A stretch of DNA of 64,000 bases from Wolbachia pipientis (GTDB lineage: Bacteria; Pseudomonadota; Alphaproteobacteria; Rickettsiales; Anaplasmataceae), in the NCBI GenBank assembly GCA_023052945.1, contig CP095495.1, positions 1,116,001 through 1,180,000 on the forward strand, given 5' to 3'. Positions within the stretch are counted from its first letter, which is position 1. The number at the start of each line of letters is the position of its first letter. Below the pieces are notes generated by a model that ran no database searches, had not been told where the DNA came from, and saw nothing but the letters and a program-made list of their open reading frames with translations. The translations under genes were made by a program, and so were the position numbers. Of this stretch, positions 1 through 10,508 are shown piece by piece.

Positions 1-2183
1 TTATCAAGCGTTATTCCATACTTTGTATGGAATTCTTTGACTATATCTTCAATATAATCCTCATAATAGCCACTTTGGACTATACCTTCTATTACGCTCT
101 CATTTACTTCGCTATATACTTCAAGTAAATTATTAATTTCGTTGCCTAAAATATTGTTTCTCTGTTTAAAAATAACTTTACGTTGGTTGTTGATTACGTC
201 ATCAAACTTAAGCAAAGACTTCCGCACATCATAATTTCTAGCTTCAACTTTCTTCTGCGCCTTCTCAAGTGCCTTATTGATCCATGGATGATGAATAGCT
301 TCGTTATTCTTTAACCCTACTTTTTGTAAAAAGCTTCTCATTCTATCAGAACCAAATATTCTCATTAGATCATCTTCAAGTGATAAAAAGAACTTAGAAA
401 GTCCAGGATCACCTTGACGGCCAGAACGGCCACGCAGCTGATCATCTATTCTCCTGCTTTCATGCCTTTCGGTTCCAACCACACATAAACCACCAGCTTT
501 TATAGCAATTTCCTTATCTTTTTTTACTCTTTCGACTATTTCTTGGTATTTTTTTACTCTTTCATCATCATTTTTTATCTTCTTCAGCTCTACCTTTGCA
601 ATCATTTCAGCATTTCCACCAAGCTGAATATCAGTTCCACGTCCTGCCATGTTAGTTGCTATAGTAATGCTGCCTGGCACCCCAGCTTGTGCTATTATGT
701 ACGCCTCTTGTTCATGATAACGAGCATTTAGTACTGAATGCTTAAGAGAATGACTTTGCAAAAGCGCAGAAAGTTTCTCAGAGTTTTCAATACTTACCGT
801 GCCAACTAGGACTGGTTGAAGGCGCTTGTGGCATTCTTCTATAAATTTTAATACAGCATTAAACTTTTCCTTTTCTGTACCGTAAATCTCATCATCGATG
901 TCTATTCTTTTTACAGGTACATTAGTTGGAATTTTTACTACATTTAGTCTGTATATATCATGAAACTCTTCTGCCTCTGTTGCTGCTGTTCCAGTCATTC
1001 CAGAAAGTTTATTGTACATACGGAAGTAATTCTGAAATGTAACTGAAGCTAAAGTTTGATTCTCATGCTGAATTTCAAGATTCTCCTTCGCTTCAAGTGC
1101 CTGATGAAGACCATCGGAATATCTCCTGCCCTCCATCATACGCCCAGTAAATTCATCAATAATCACTACCTTGCCATCCTTTACTATATAATCTTTATCA
1201 GCAGTAAACAGCTTATGTGCACGTAATGCTTGGTCTATATAATGAGTCATTATCATGCTGTCAGTATCATAGAGCGAGGAATTTTCAGGAATGAGATTGT
1301 ATGACCTGAGTAGTTCTTCCACTCGTGAAATACCATCTTCAGTAAGGAACACTACCCTACCCTTCTTATCCACCTCATAATCAGAGTCAACTAATTTGGT
1401 TACTATTTTATTGATATGCTTATATATCTGATTGTTTTCCTCAATCTGGCCAGAAATAATAAGCGGAGTGCGAGCTTCATCAATGAGTATTGAGTCTACT
1501 TCATCAACTATTCCGTAGTGAAAGCCTCTCTGAACCATGTCTTCTTGAGAAAATTTCATATTGTCTCGCAGGTAATCAAAGGCAAGCTCGTTATTTGTGG
1601 AATACACGATATCTGCACTGTAAGCCTCTTTTCTCTCTTCGTCTGTCAAGTTATTCGTGATAAACGCAACAGAAACCCCAAGAGAATTATATAATTTGCT
1701 CATCCACTCTGTGTCTCGTTTTGCAAGATAATCGTTAACAGTTACGACGTGCACGCCTTTCCCTTCTAAAGAATTAAGGTATGCAGCTAAAGTTGCAACG
1801 AGTGTCTTTCCCTCTCCTGTTTTCATTTCTGATATCATGCCGTTATGGAGCACCATTCCACCGATCAGTTGAACATCGAAGTGTCTCATGTTAAGAAACC
1901 TTCGAGAGGCTTCGCGCACAACCGCAAATGCAGGTACGAGAAGATCATTTAACGTTTTTTCATTTCTCAATTCCTGTTTGAATCCTTCGGTTTTATCAGC
2001 AAGCTCCTCATCAGATAAACTCTGCATTTCTGTTTCTAATGCATTTATTTGCTGAACAATTTTCCTAAAGGATTTTATTATCTTCTTGTTTGTTGACCCA
2101 AATATCTTTCTTATAAAAAAGAATGACAACGTAAAAATAAAAAATATAAGAATGGCTGTCAAAATTAGCGGAGAATCTAGCAT
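1..2183 (-). CDS. secA: Preprotein translocase ATPase SecA, 3' end outside the window
   Basis: SecA is the cytoplasmic ATPase that drives preproteins through SecYEG. About 727 codons are visible and the C-terminus lies beyond base 1. Recognisable parts in order are the N-terminal signature [11 protein letters not shown], Walker A region [11 protein letters not shown], the [11 protein letters not shown] box, the preprotein-binding region and the second helicase half with [10 protein letters not shown] and [11 protein letters not shown]. From the ATG at 2183 the protein begins with about 18 extra, strongly hydrophobic residues before the usual SecA start. A TTG at 2129 would give an ordinary SecA N-terminus ([12 protein letters not shown]). 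Neither start has a strong ribosome binding site, so the start is unsettled. Family identity is secure. Confidence 0.95.
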   Translation of the reverse strand, partial: MLDSPLILTAILIFFIFTLSFFFIRKIFGSTNKKIIKSFRKIVQQINALETEMQSLSDEELADKTEGFKQELRNEKTLNDLLVPAFAVVREASRRFLNMRHFDVQLIGGMVLHNGMISEMKTGEGKTLVATLAAYLNSLEGKGVHVVTVNDYLAKRDTEWMSKLYNSLGVSVAFITNNLTDEERKEAYSADIVYSTNNELAFDYLRDNMKFSQEDMVQRGFHYGIVDEVDSILIDEARTPLIISGQIEENNQIYKHINKIVTKLVDSDYEVDKKGRVVFLTEDGISRVEELLRSYNLIPENSSLYDTDSMIMTHYIDQALRAHKLFTADKDYIVKDGKVVIIDEFTGRMMEGRRYSDGLHQALEAKENLEIQHENQTLASVTFQNYFRMYNKLSGMTGTAATEAEEFHDIYRLNVVKIPTNVPVKRIDIDDEIYGTEKEKFNAVLKFIEECHKRLQPVLVGTVSIENSEKLSALLQSHSLKHSVLNARYHEQEAYIIAQAGVPGSITIATNMAGRGTDIQLGGNAEMIAKVELKKIKNDDERVKKYQEIVERVKKDKEIAIKAGGLCVVGTERHESRRIDDQLRGRSGRQGDPGLSKFFLSLEDDLMRIFGSDRMRSFLQKVGLKNNEAIHHPWINKALEKAQKKVEARNYDVRKSLLKFDDVINNQRKVIFKQRNNILGNEINNLLEVYSEVNESVIEGIVQSGYYEDYIEDIVKEFHTKYGITLD

Positions 2184-4555
2184 AAACTTAAGTAAAGTCT
2201 TATTTAATATGAGATTATATTACTAAATGCAGCCTACAGCAATGACATATTAGATTTGGGGAGTCTTTGGAAAGTTTTTTTTAAATCAAGAATTAAGAGT
2301 TTGCCAGGCAATTCCTACCCTCGAAGGCCTTTCTATCAACACATAAAGACTCTATTGCATTATTTTAGGTGTTTGGTAATCTTTAATTCTAGATCAAACA
2401 AATTTATAGCAGCCTGTATGAGGTAACTAGTTATGCACGGTAATATCTACCAGCTAAAGGTATTGATGCTATTTTTGCATCGTGGAGTGCTCTATCAGCA
2501 CTCTTTTCGCTTAGGTACAGAAATAGAAGAGGCCAGAAAGTTCGATGATTTAGTATTTGAATGTACCCAAGGTAGTAAGAAAGTATACCGTTTTTTGCAG
2601 GCTAAACACACACAAGATGAAGATAACAAGAAAATTGGAGTAGGGAACTTACTTACAAAAGATAAAAGTGGTGAGTTTGGATTAGCAAAGTATTTTGTTT
2701 CTTACCTAAAGATCAAAAATAATCAAGATTTTGCAGATGGTAACCTGAAAGATTTTATTATCTGTACTAATATCGATTTTGATCTGGATCAAAGCACAGC
2801 ACGAAACACAGTGAAGAAGTTGAAGGTAAAAACTTTAGGACCAAACGAGGAAATAGAAATTTTAGTTGAAGTAATCGACACTAGTGATGTCTTTTTTAAA
2901 GATGGTGGCACTAGATATAAGTTCTCTTATATTCACAATAACATGATTTCAATAATGCAACCGGCATTTAAGAGTGCTGTGAAAGAGACGATAAAAGAAT
3001 TAGAAAAGGAGATAAAAAAACTTCAAAACAAGTCAGATAAAGACTCAAAAAGGAAATTGGAAAGAAATCAGACGTGGCAACGCGAGTTTGGGCGAATGAT
3101 GAATGAAGGTAGGTTAGAAGACAATATAAAAGAATTTTTTGATAAGTTAGTATTTGCAGTAAATCAGCCTAATGAAATAAAACTAGCGGATATTATCAAA
3201 AGCGAGCTGGGTGAGCAATTTAATGATATTGACAGAAAAAATGTTTACGCTCGCTTCCAAGAAAAAATGCTAGATTGGCTGAAAGAAAAAGGGAGACGTT
3301 TTCTTACACATGAAGACGGAAGAGAATTCTTTCGCAAGATGAAAGAAGAAATCTTAGGAGGCTTTCGATTTGAGGTGAGAAATCCAGTAGGATCGTTTAC
3401 TGGAAGAAAAACAGAACTAGAAAAACTGCACGAGTCAATACAAGAAAGTCGAGGTGTAGCCACAATAATATCGCAGCTAGCTATTATCAGTGGTTTGGGA
3501 GGAGTAGGTAAGACTGAGCTGGCTAGAAAATATATTGAGAAACACAGTAAAGATTATAGCAATAATATTATATGGATAAATGCTGAAACCTATGAAACCA
3601 TGGCGCAGTCTTTTCTGAAGTTGGCTAAAGGTCTTTTAGGCATTCCTACAGAAGATAGGGATATTGAATCTATTGTAAGAGACATATACGCTTTTTTCGC
3701 AAAGAGAAAAAGTCTCTTTGTTTTTGATAATGCAGAAGAATATAGAAGTGAAGGTCAAGATGCTGGTATTAGTCAATTTTTACCGTCTCACTTTTTATCA
3801 TCTGACAATAATAAACCTAGTGTTCTGATTACCTCTCGTAATCAGAAATGGGGAGACATAAAACCATTAACATTGGGTACATTTACTGAACCAGAATCAA
3901 TAGACTTCATTAGAAAAGCACTGGGTATAAAAGATGGGTCACAAGAAAATGAAATAAAGAATCTAGCAGAAACATTACAGCACTTTCCTTTAGCTCTGCA
4001 GCAGGCAGTTGCATATATAAAAGAAAGGGACATAGCATTAAAGAATGTAGGCTTGAGGTTTGAAATCAGTGATTATTTAAAGAGGTATAAAGAGGAAGCA
4101 GAAAAGTTACTTGATTTTGAATTTCCTGAAGACAGCAATGATAGTTACACCGAGACAACTTTTATAACCTGGAGAATTACTATTAATAAAATCAAAGACA
4201 ACGCAGAATATGGTCAGCAAGCCAAAGAAATTTTGGATATCATTGCCTATATTGCCTCTGACAATATTCCTGTAGAAATGTTTTTAGGATTAGAGCGCAA
4301 TAGAGAAAAGTTAGGTGATGCTATCCAACTACTTAAACAGTATTCAATGATCAACTCAGGAGAAGAGCAAAGTTCAGTCAATATTCACAGGTTGGTACAG
4401 TAAGTAACAAGGATAGAGTTAGAAAAACAAGGTAAGGACAAGGTTGTGAAGAAGACTTTTGAGTTACTGAAAGAAAGCTTCCCTTATGGTAGTGACAAAT
4501 TAGAAGATTATGCTAAGAAACGACAGTTGTTACCACATTTAGAAACGTTCTTATC

Positions 4556-5751
4556 TGTAAAAGATAAGACTTAATCTGACAGACAAGAATTAACTGACAG
4601 AAGAATTGAGGTAGTTAAAACTAATATCAGTCTCTTGTTTAATGCTACTAATATTTTTCTGAAAAGCAATATGTTTGCTATCAAGAAAAGTCTGCATAGG
4701 TGTTTTTCCATAGCAGTACTTACCAGAGTGAGGTCTTGTATCATTATAAGAATGCAACCAACAATCAACATCAATCTGTAGATCTTCCAAAGAATTGTAG
4801 ATTTTCTTTCTAAAGATAATATTGTAACACTCATCTTGCATAGTTCTATGAAATCTTTCACATATGCCATTAGTTTGTGGAGAGTTGGCTTTGGTTCTAG
4901 AATGGTCGATATTTTCGATTCCCAAATATAGCTGATAAGCGTGATTTTCTGGCTTGCCACAATATTCCGTACCCCTATCAGTTAGAATGCGTAATAATGG
5001 AATTTTCTGCTCATCAAAAAATGGAATAACCCTATCATTGAGAAGATCTTCAGCTGTAATAGCTGTTCTGTCCGTGTAAAGTTTAACCATTGCAACCCTG
5101 GAATAAGTGTCAACAAAAGTCTGCTGATAAATTCGCCCTATACCTTTGATATTGCCCACATAATAGGTATCTTGAGAACCCAAATAACCTGGATGTTGCG
5201 TCTCAATTTCACCATGAGCTTCCTTTTGTTCTTTCATTTTTTCTAAAGCTGCAAGTTGTTCTTCAGTTAAAATGATTCCGTCTTGAGCTACTTTTGTCTC
5301 TAGTGCTTTAAGTCTCTTTTTGAGAGTTTCAAGGTCATTTCTTAGCCATACAGACCTTACTCCTCCCTGAGAAATTATTATACCTCTTTTTCTCAGTTCA
5401 TTTGCAGCTCTTTCTTGCCCATATGCTGGAAATTCTGTTGCTATACCAATCACTGTTCTTTCTATATTATCGGAAACTCTGTTCGCTAATAGCGGTTTTT
5501 TCTTACTTATTTCATGTAATGCTTCCTCTCCTCCATTTTCATATAACTCCTTAAATCGATAAAATGTATCTCTTGAGTATCCCATCACTTTACATGCTTG
5601 AGATACATTTCCTAGTTGTTTTGCTAGTTCTAATAACCCTAGCTTTGGTTTTAGTATTTTTGTTTGTATTGTACTCATTTCTAACACTCCTTTCTTTTAT
5701 TATTTTATAACTTACTTTTTTAAAGTGTCAGATCAAGTCTTATTTAATACA
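4556..5751 (-). mobile_element. IS481-family element, copy 1 (1196 bp)
   Basis: The ends are imperfect inverted repeats starting TGTAAAAGATAAG (left) and TGTATTAAATAAG (right, complement), and the same 1196-bp unit recurs at 27148-28343 and 49496-50691. It contains one transposase gene on the minus strand. The bases outside the ends (TCTTATC and CTATAGT) do not match, unlike other copies with a 7-bp duplication, so DNA beside this copy was probably lost or exchanged after insertion. Confidence 0.9.
4590..5678 (-). CDS. IS481-family transposase
   Basis: DDE/rve-type transposase. An N-terminal helix-turn-helix ([21 protein letters not shown]) precedes an integrase-core fold with acidic residues in VDTYSRV, LTDRGTEY and GICERFHRT. 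The ATG at 5678 is preferred because AGGAG lies about eight bases upstream. Intact, with near-identical copies elsewhere in the window, so it may be active. Confidence 0.9.
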   Translation of the reverse strand: MSTIQTKILKPKLGLLELAKQLGNVSQACKVMGYSRDTFYRFKELYENGGEEALHEISKKKPLLANRVSDNIERTVIGIATEFPAYGQERAANELRKRGIIISQGGVRSVWLRNDLETLKKRLKALETKVAQDGIILTEEQLAALEKMKEQKEAHGEIETQHPGYLGSQDTYYVGNIKGIGRIYQQTFVDTYSRVAMVKLYTDRTAITAEDLLNDRVIPFFDEQKIPLLRILTDRGTEYCGKPENHAYQLYLGIENIDHSRTKANSPQTNGICERFHRTMQDECYNIIFRKKIYNSLEDLQIDVDCWLHSYNDTRPHSGKYCYGKTPMQTFLDSKHIAFQKNISSIKQETDISFNYLNSSVS

Positions 5752-6234
5752 CTATAGTACTAGGAAACCTAGGTATCGCTTATGGCGCTTTAGGTAATCC
5801 TAGAAAACAAAAGGAATTGCTTGAACAGGCTTTACCTATTCTTGAGAAACATTATGGTTCTGATCATTTTACAGTTGCTATAATACTAGGAGATCTCGGC
5901 AATGCTTATGGTGCTTTAGGTAATTCCCAGAAACAAAAGGCGTTGCTTGAACGGGCTTTACCTATTCTTAAGAAACATTATGGCTCTAATCACTTTGAAG
6001 TTGCTAAACTACTGACAAATCTAGGTAACATTTATGGTGCTTTAGGTAATCCCCGGAAACAAAAGGCGTTGCTTGAACGGGCTTTACCTATTCTTAAGAA
6101 ACATTATAGCCATGATCATTTTGAAATTGCTAGCATACTAGTAAGTCTTGGTACTGCTTATAGGGTTTCAGGTAATCCCCAGAAAGCAAAAGAGTTGCTT
6201 GAACAAGCTTTAGCAATTCTTGAGAAACATCATG

Positions 6235-7189
6235 AGACCTGCTGCGAATCAAGCGATAAAAAAAAGGAAAGGAGGGTGACTAAAATCAAGGTTAACTAAA
6301 AGGCGTGCTTAAGATTTACAATACCAGCAATAATATTGAACCTCAGGTTATATTTTTTCTGAAAATTGCGATAAACATTCGACATAATCTTAAATATCTT
6401 TATCTCTCGGATCTTGTTTTCTACTCTCATTCTAAATGATGCTAATCTTCTATTATGCTCTGGAGTTAATGGCTTTTTACGATACTTTTTATATGGAATT
6501 ATAACATTGCTTTGCAATTTTTGCCAACCTTGATATCCAGAATCGGCATGTTTTATGCTATCAAGTGGTAAATATTTTTCTTGTTTCCTTATGCGGAAAT
6601 CACTAATTCTACCACGGTATGACTTTGACACTGATAAAATTCTTCCTCCTTCTTCGATAATAATCTCAGTTTTCATAGTGTTGGTTCTTTTTTTTCCTGA
6701 ATATGATTTCTTCCGTTTTTTACTATCTTCTGGTCTCTGTATTTGCTGTTCTGTAACATCAGCCAAAATCTTCAGTATTTTTTCTGGCGTCATACTTCTA
6801 TCTTTTGTTATAGTCACTTTTTTGGCGAGTAATGGCTCTATTCTCTTAAGTAACCTACATACATTTGCGTTGTGTACATTGAATAGGCATCCTAAAAATC
6901 TATGTGTTATGTAAGTGCGATAGTACAAAATTACGCAAAACAACTTATCTTCCAGAGTTGGTAGTTTTGATCTTCTACCATGACACTTTTTCTGTTTTTC
7001 GCATCCAGACCTCACTTTTTCCACTACTTTTTCGAACTCCTCTATAGTTAAACCTGTTATATTACGAAAGTTTCTTGGGTATTTTTTCATATTATAGTAA
7101 CTAAAGCTCATTTTTTTCCTTACTTGATCTGCTTATTCTTCTTCTACCTCTCTCACATCATTTTTTCAATCACCTTTTTCAGCAGGTCT
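6235..7189 (-). mobile_element. IS5-family (ISL2-like) element, copy 1 (955 bp)
   Basis: Both ends read AGACCTGCTG inward. The element is flanked by ATG at 6232-6234 and 7190-7192, a 3-bp target duplication. Removing the element and one ATG rejoins a TPR unit in frame. Another 955-bp copy lies at 48176-49130, and partial copies are at 20579, 33934 and 54228. Confidence 0.92.
6296..7111 (-). CDS. IS5-family transposase
   Basis: 271-residue DDE transposase of the DDE_Tnp_4 type. An N-terminal helix-turn-helix region (YYRTYITHRFLGCLFNVHNA) precedes the catalytic domain, with motifs IKHADSGYQG and FRMRVENKIREIKIF, the latter typical of the C-terminal Glu region. This is the only complete, uninterrupted copy of this transposase in the window. 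Confidence 0.88.
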   Translation of the reverse strand: MSFSYYNMKKYPRNFRNITGLTIEEFEKVVEKVRSGCEKQKKCHGRRSKLPTLEDKLFCVILYYRTYITHRFLGCLFNVHNANVCRLLKRIEPLLAKKVTITKDRSMTPEKILKILADVTEQQIQRPEDSKKRKKSYSGKKRTNTMKTEIIIEEGGRILSVSKSYRGRISDFRIRKQEKYLPLDSIKHADSGYQGWQKLQSNVIIPYKKYRKKPLTPEHNRRLASFRMRVENKIREIKIFKIMSNVYRNFQKKYNLRFNIIAGIVNLKHAF

Positions 7190-8029
7190 ATGGACCTGAC
7201 CACTTTGAAGTTGCTAGAACACTGACAAATCTTGGTAACGCTTATTACGCTTTAGGTAATCCTCAGAAAGCAAAAGAGTTGCTTGAACAGGCTTCAGTAA
7301 TTCAGGAGAAACACTATGGTCCTGATCACTTTGAAGTTGCCAGAACACTGGCAAATCTTGGTATCGCTTATGATGCTTTAGGTAATCCCCAGAAAGCAAA
7401 AAAGCTGCTTGAATGGGCTTTACCTATTCTTGAGAAATATTATGGATCTGATCACTTGACAGTTGCTATAATATTAGAAAACCTTGGTATCGTTTATGGT
7501 GCTTTGGGTGACTGTAAGAAAAAAAGGAGTTGTTTGAACAAGCTTTAACAATTAAAGAAAAACATTATGGCTCCGATCACTTTCAAGTTGCTAGAACGCT
7601 GACAAACCTCGGTATTACTTATGGGGATTTAGGTAATCATAAGAAAAAAAAGGAGTTGCTTGAACGGGCCTTATTTATCCTTGAAAAACATTGTGACTCG
7701 GATCATTTTTGAAGTTATCATTCAATTATTGGCAGAACTAAGTATTAATCATGGTGCCTTAGGTGATGATCATAAAAAGAAGCAACTTGAACAGGCTTTT
7801 TTATCTAATGTTAAAAGACATTACGGCTATAATCATTTTCAAGCTGCCATAACAATAGTAAACCTTATTAACACTTATGGTGCTCTAGGTGACCGTAAGA
7901 AACAAAAGGAGTTGATTACACGAACCTTATCCATCTTTAAGAAACATCGCGACTCGAATCACCCGGAAGTTGCTAAACTGCTGGCAGAACTAGATGATAT
8001 TTAGGCTTTAGTGGGAGTGTTAAATAAAC

Positions 8030-9013
8030 CATACGCGTCAAGTTAAGAAGTTGTAAGCAAGTTTAGGGAAGTTAAAGTAGATAACCTGGTCTTCCTATAC
8101 CTGTCCTTTATAGAAAATTGTGACCAGTCTGTGGTAAGTTTTTTCAGAAAAATTCTCAAGTTATTAATTTTACTATTTAACGCTAAAAACAACTCCCTAA
8201 TCCTTCTTTTTAGTTCAATGAAGGCCTTTGTTAAACTCAGCTCTGTATTCTCTTTCAGCTTTGTACAGCCAAATATTCCATGAAATATAAGAATTGCACA
8301 CAATTTAGCATATAGCCCACATAATACTCTGTATGACTTTCCTTTAAGTTCATCAAGCCTGATGTGACTCTTATACAATTTAAATAATAATTCAATCTGC
8401 CACCTTACTCTGTAAATTGTTAAGACCTGCTCAGCGCTAATTTTACTTTCTGGAACATTAGTTATGAATATCGACCAATCCAGCAATTTTTGATTCTTTT
8501 GAGAAGATGTGTATCCATGTGACTTTGCTAACTTATTAGCCCTTCTTCTTCTGATTATAGACTGTTCTTCAGTTAATTTTTGACATATAATTCTGGCTTT
8601 AATTTTTACTTCTTTCCCTAATAGCACTTCCCTTTCTAGAAAGGATTGACCTTCTAAACATTCCAATAACTCTATTTTTTGATTTGTTTCGATGTCATAT
8701 GTGTTTGTATCAGATTTATAACGGCTAACAAAATAAGCTCCAGCTTCATCAATTTGTTTAAAAGAAGCTGGCACGAAGTAGCCCAGGTCTGATATTAACA
8801 GATCATTAGTTGATATATTGCTTAAATGGCTTCTATAGCCCTGATCTGACCTTATTCCTTCCGTAAGATTAAGTTGATCCAGCGTCTGGTTTAAGTAGTC
8901 AAAAAGTATCTGTAATTTTATTCTAGACTTAGCATTGCTTTCATAATCACTATAGCTAGTGCCGTATCCTTTGTACATATTTTCCATGTTATTAGGCAAG
9001 CTAATGTAGCTAC
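8030..9013 (-). pseudogene. IS4-family transposase, 5'-truncated copy
   Basis: Carries the right end CATACGCGTCAAGTTAA and the C-terminal 318 codons of the same transposase found intact at 9113-10441. It stops at 9012, where the left end of the intact element begins. It lacks the N-terminal part, including the first catalytic motif, and cannot encode a full transposase. Confidence 0.88.
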
Positions 9014-10454
9014 CATACGCGTCAAGTTAAGGAAAAGTGAGAGGAAAATTAGCAGAGAGAAGGAAAAATAGGGTATAAGTTCTCTTGGATAGCTTAATAG
9101 AGAGAACTTACAATGGACAGAATAGCGTGCTTGTCAAAAAAACTCAAAGAATTCTTCAATGAAAAGGCAGATGAAATATCAGATGAGGTAGGTTTTATAA
9201 AAAGGAAAAGAAAGCTTAGAGGATCGTCGTTTATAAAAGCAATAGTTTTTGGTAATATAGGAGTTGATAATTGCAGCATAGAAACGATGTGTCAGTTACT
9301 CAACGAAGACTCAATAAAAATAACAAAACAGGGTTTAGATTGGAGATTTGCTGAAGAAGCAGTAGAATTTATGAGAAGAATGTATAATGAATCCTTATTA
9401 ATATTTAGGAATAGCTTACAAATTGATTGTAAAATTTTAAAGCAATTCAAAAGCGTCAAATTATTGGACAGTAGCTACATTAGCTTGCCTAATAATATGG
9501 AAAATATGTACAAAGGATACGGCACTAGCTATAGTGATTATGAAAGCAATGCTAAGTCTAGAATAAAATTACAGATACTTTTTGACTACTTAAACCAGAC
9601 GCTGGATCAACTTAATCTTACGGAAGGAATAAGGTCAGATCAGGGCTATAGAAGCCATTTAAGCAATATATCAACTAATGATCTGTTAATATCAGACCTG
9701 GGCTACTTCGTGCCAGCTTCTTTTAAACAAATTGATGAAGCTGGAGCTTATTTTGTTAGCCGTTATAAATCTGATACAAACACATATGACATCGAAACAA
9801 ATCAAAAAATAGAGTTATTGGAATGTTTAGAAGGTCAATCCTTTCTAGAAAGGGAAGTGCTATTAGGGAAAGAAGTAAAAATTAAAGCCAGAATTATATG
9901 TCAAAAATTAACTGAAGAACAGTCTATAATCAGAAGAAGAAGGGCTAATAAGTTAGCAAAGTCACATGGATACACATCTTCTCAAAAGAATCAAAAATTG
10001 CTGGATTGGTCGATATTCATAACTAATGTTCCAGAAAGTAAAATTAGCGCTGAGCAGGTCTTAACAATTTACAGAGTAAGGTGGCAGATTGAATTATTAT
10101 TTAAATTGTATAAGAGTCACATCAGGCTTGATGAACTTAAAGGAAAGTCATACAGAGTATTATGTGGGCTATATGCTAAATTGTGTGCAATTCTTATATT
10201 TCATGGAATATTTGGCTGTACAAAGCTGAAAGAGAATACAGAGCTGAGTTTAACAAAGGCCTTCATTGAACTAAAAAGAAGGATTAGGGAGTTGTTTTTA
10301 GCGTTAAATAGTAAAATTAATAACCTGAGAATTTTTCTGAAAAAACTTACCACAGACTGGTCACAATTTTCTATAAAGGACAGGTATAGGAAGACCAGGT
10401 TATCTACTTTAACTTCCCTAAACTTGCTTACAACTTCTTAACTTGACGCGTATG
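9014..10454 (+). mobile_element. IS4-family element, intact copy (1441 bp)
   Basis: Both ends carry CATACGCGTCAAGTTAA inward. The length equals that of the copy at 49357-52000 once its nested IS481 element and 7-bp duplication are removed (1441 bp). That second copy has a clean 11-bp target duplication, which fixes these ends. No duplication is visible here because the left neighbour is an inverted fragment of the same element. Confidence 0.92.
9113..10441 (+). CDS. IS4-family transposase
   Basis: 442-residue DDE transposase (DDE_Tnp_1 type). Visible catalytic-region motifs are VKLLDSSYISL, ISDLGYFVPA and the conserved C-terminal block VLTIYRVRWQIELLFKLYKS, which holds the YREK-like Glu region. 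The gene fills the element, with the start ATG 99 bp inside the left end. Intact. Confidence 0.92.
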   Translation: MDRIACLSKKLKEFFNEKADEISDEVGFIKRKRKLRGSSFIKAIVFGNIGVDNCSIETMCQLLNEDSIKITKQGLDWRFAEEAVEFMRRMYNESLLIFRNSLQIDCKILKQFKSVKLLDSSYISLPNNMENMYKGYGTSYSDYESNAKSRIKLQILFDYLNQTLDQLNLTEGIRSDQGYRSHLSNISTNDLLISDLGYFVPASFKQIDEAGAYFVSRYKSDTNTYDIETNQKIELLECLEGQSFLEREVLLGKEVKIKARIICQKLTEEQSIIRRRRANKLAKSHGYTSSQKNQKLLDWSIFITNVPESKISAEQVLTIYRVRWQIELLFKLYKSHIRLDELKGKSYRVLCGLYAKLCAILIFHGIFGCTKLKENTELSLTKAFIELKRRIRELFLALNSKINNLRIFLKKLTTDWSQFSIKDRYRKTRLSTLTSLNLLTTS

Positions 10455-10508
10455 GTTTATTTAACACTCCCCTTTTAGCAACACTAGATTAACAATAACT
10501 CATTTGAG

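Larger units (their letters stand above)
5819..8000 (+). repeat. 126-bp tandem repeat array encoding TPR units
   Basis: Units of 126 bp (42 codons) recur with GAACAGGCTTTACCT-like starts near 5824, 5950, 6076 and 6202, then after the IS5 insertion near 7286, 7412, 7537, 7663 and 7789. Subtracting the IS (955 bp) and its 3-bp duplication restores exact 126-bp spacing between 6202 and 7286. The strong DNA similarity between units should make the array prone to expansion and contraction. Confidence 0.85.
2433..8004 (+). pseudogene. Broken Cap4/DUF4297-like nuclease - NB-ARC (STAND) ATPase - TPR protein
   Basis: A single ancestral gene can be followed across two insertion sequences. Residues 1-60 resemble the Cap4/DUF4297 restriction-like nuclease domain, with an acidic FDDLVFE stretch (Asp38, Asp39) followed by FLQAKH (Gln56-x-Lys58). 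A STAND/NB-ARC ATPase follows, with P-loop GLGGVGKT at 354-361, Walker B SLFVFDN at 427-433 and VLITSR near 464. The C-terminus is an array of 42-residue TPR units of the type EKHYGSDHF. The architecture (nuclease, STAND switch, repeat sensor) is that of Avs-like and related anti-phage sensors, so defence is an inference. Damage: an in-frame TAA at 4401 (reading continues to 4555), an IS481 element at 4556-5751 without matching target duplication, an IS5 element at 6235-7189 with a clean 3-bp duplication, a lost base in the A-run near 7520 and an extra T near 7708. The 3' end abuts an IS4 fragment. Probably not functional. Confidence 0.8.
8013..10471. repeat. Long inverted repeat (foldback) of an IS4 element and its flank
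   Basis: Bases 8013-9012 are the reverse complement of about 9477-10471. The arms include not only the 3' two thirds of the IS4 element but also about 17 bp of non-IS flank (GGGAGTGTTAAATAAAC on the left and its complement on the right). Shared flank means the arm was copied as DNA, for example by template switching, and not produced by two independent insertions. The loop of about 460 bp holds the 5' part of the intact element. Confidence 0.85.

Noticed and set aside
4571..4960. 129-residue open frame in the IS481 element (also at 27163, 46649, 49511)
   Set aside because: Lies in another frame over the transposase and recurs only because the element does; no independent start signal.
6555..6914. 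119-residue frame antisense to the IS5 transposase (also at 33968 and 48451)
   Set aside because: Shadow of the transposase gene; Ser/Leu/Phe-rich composition typical of antisense translation.
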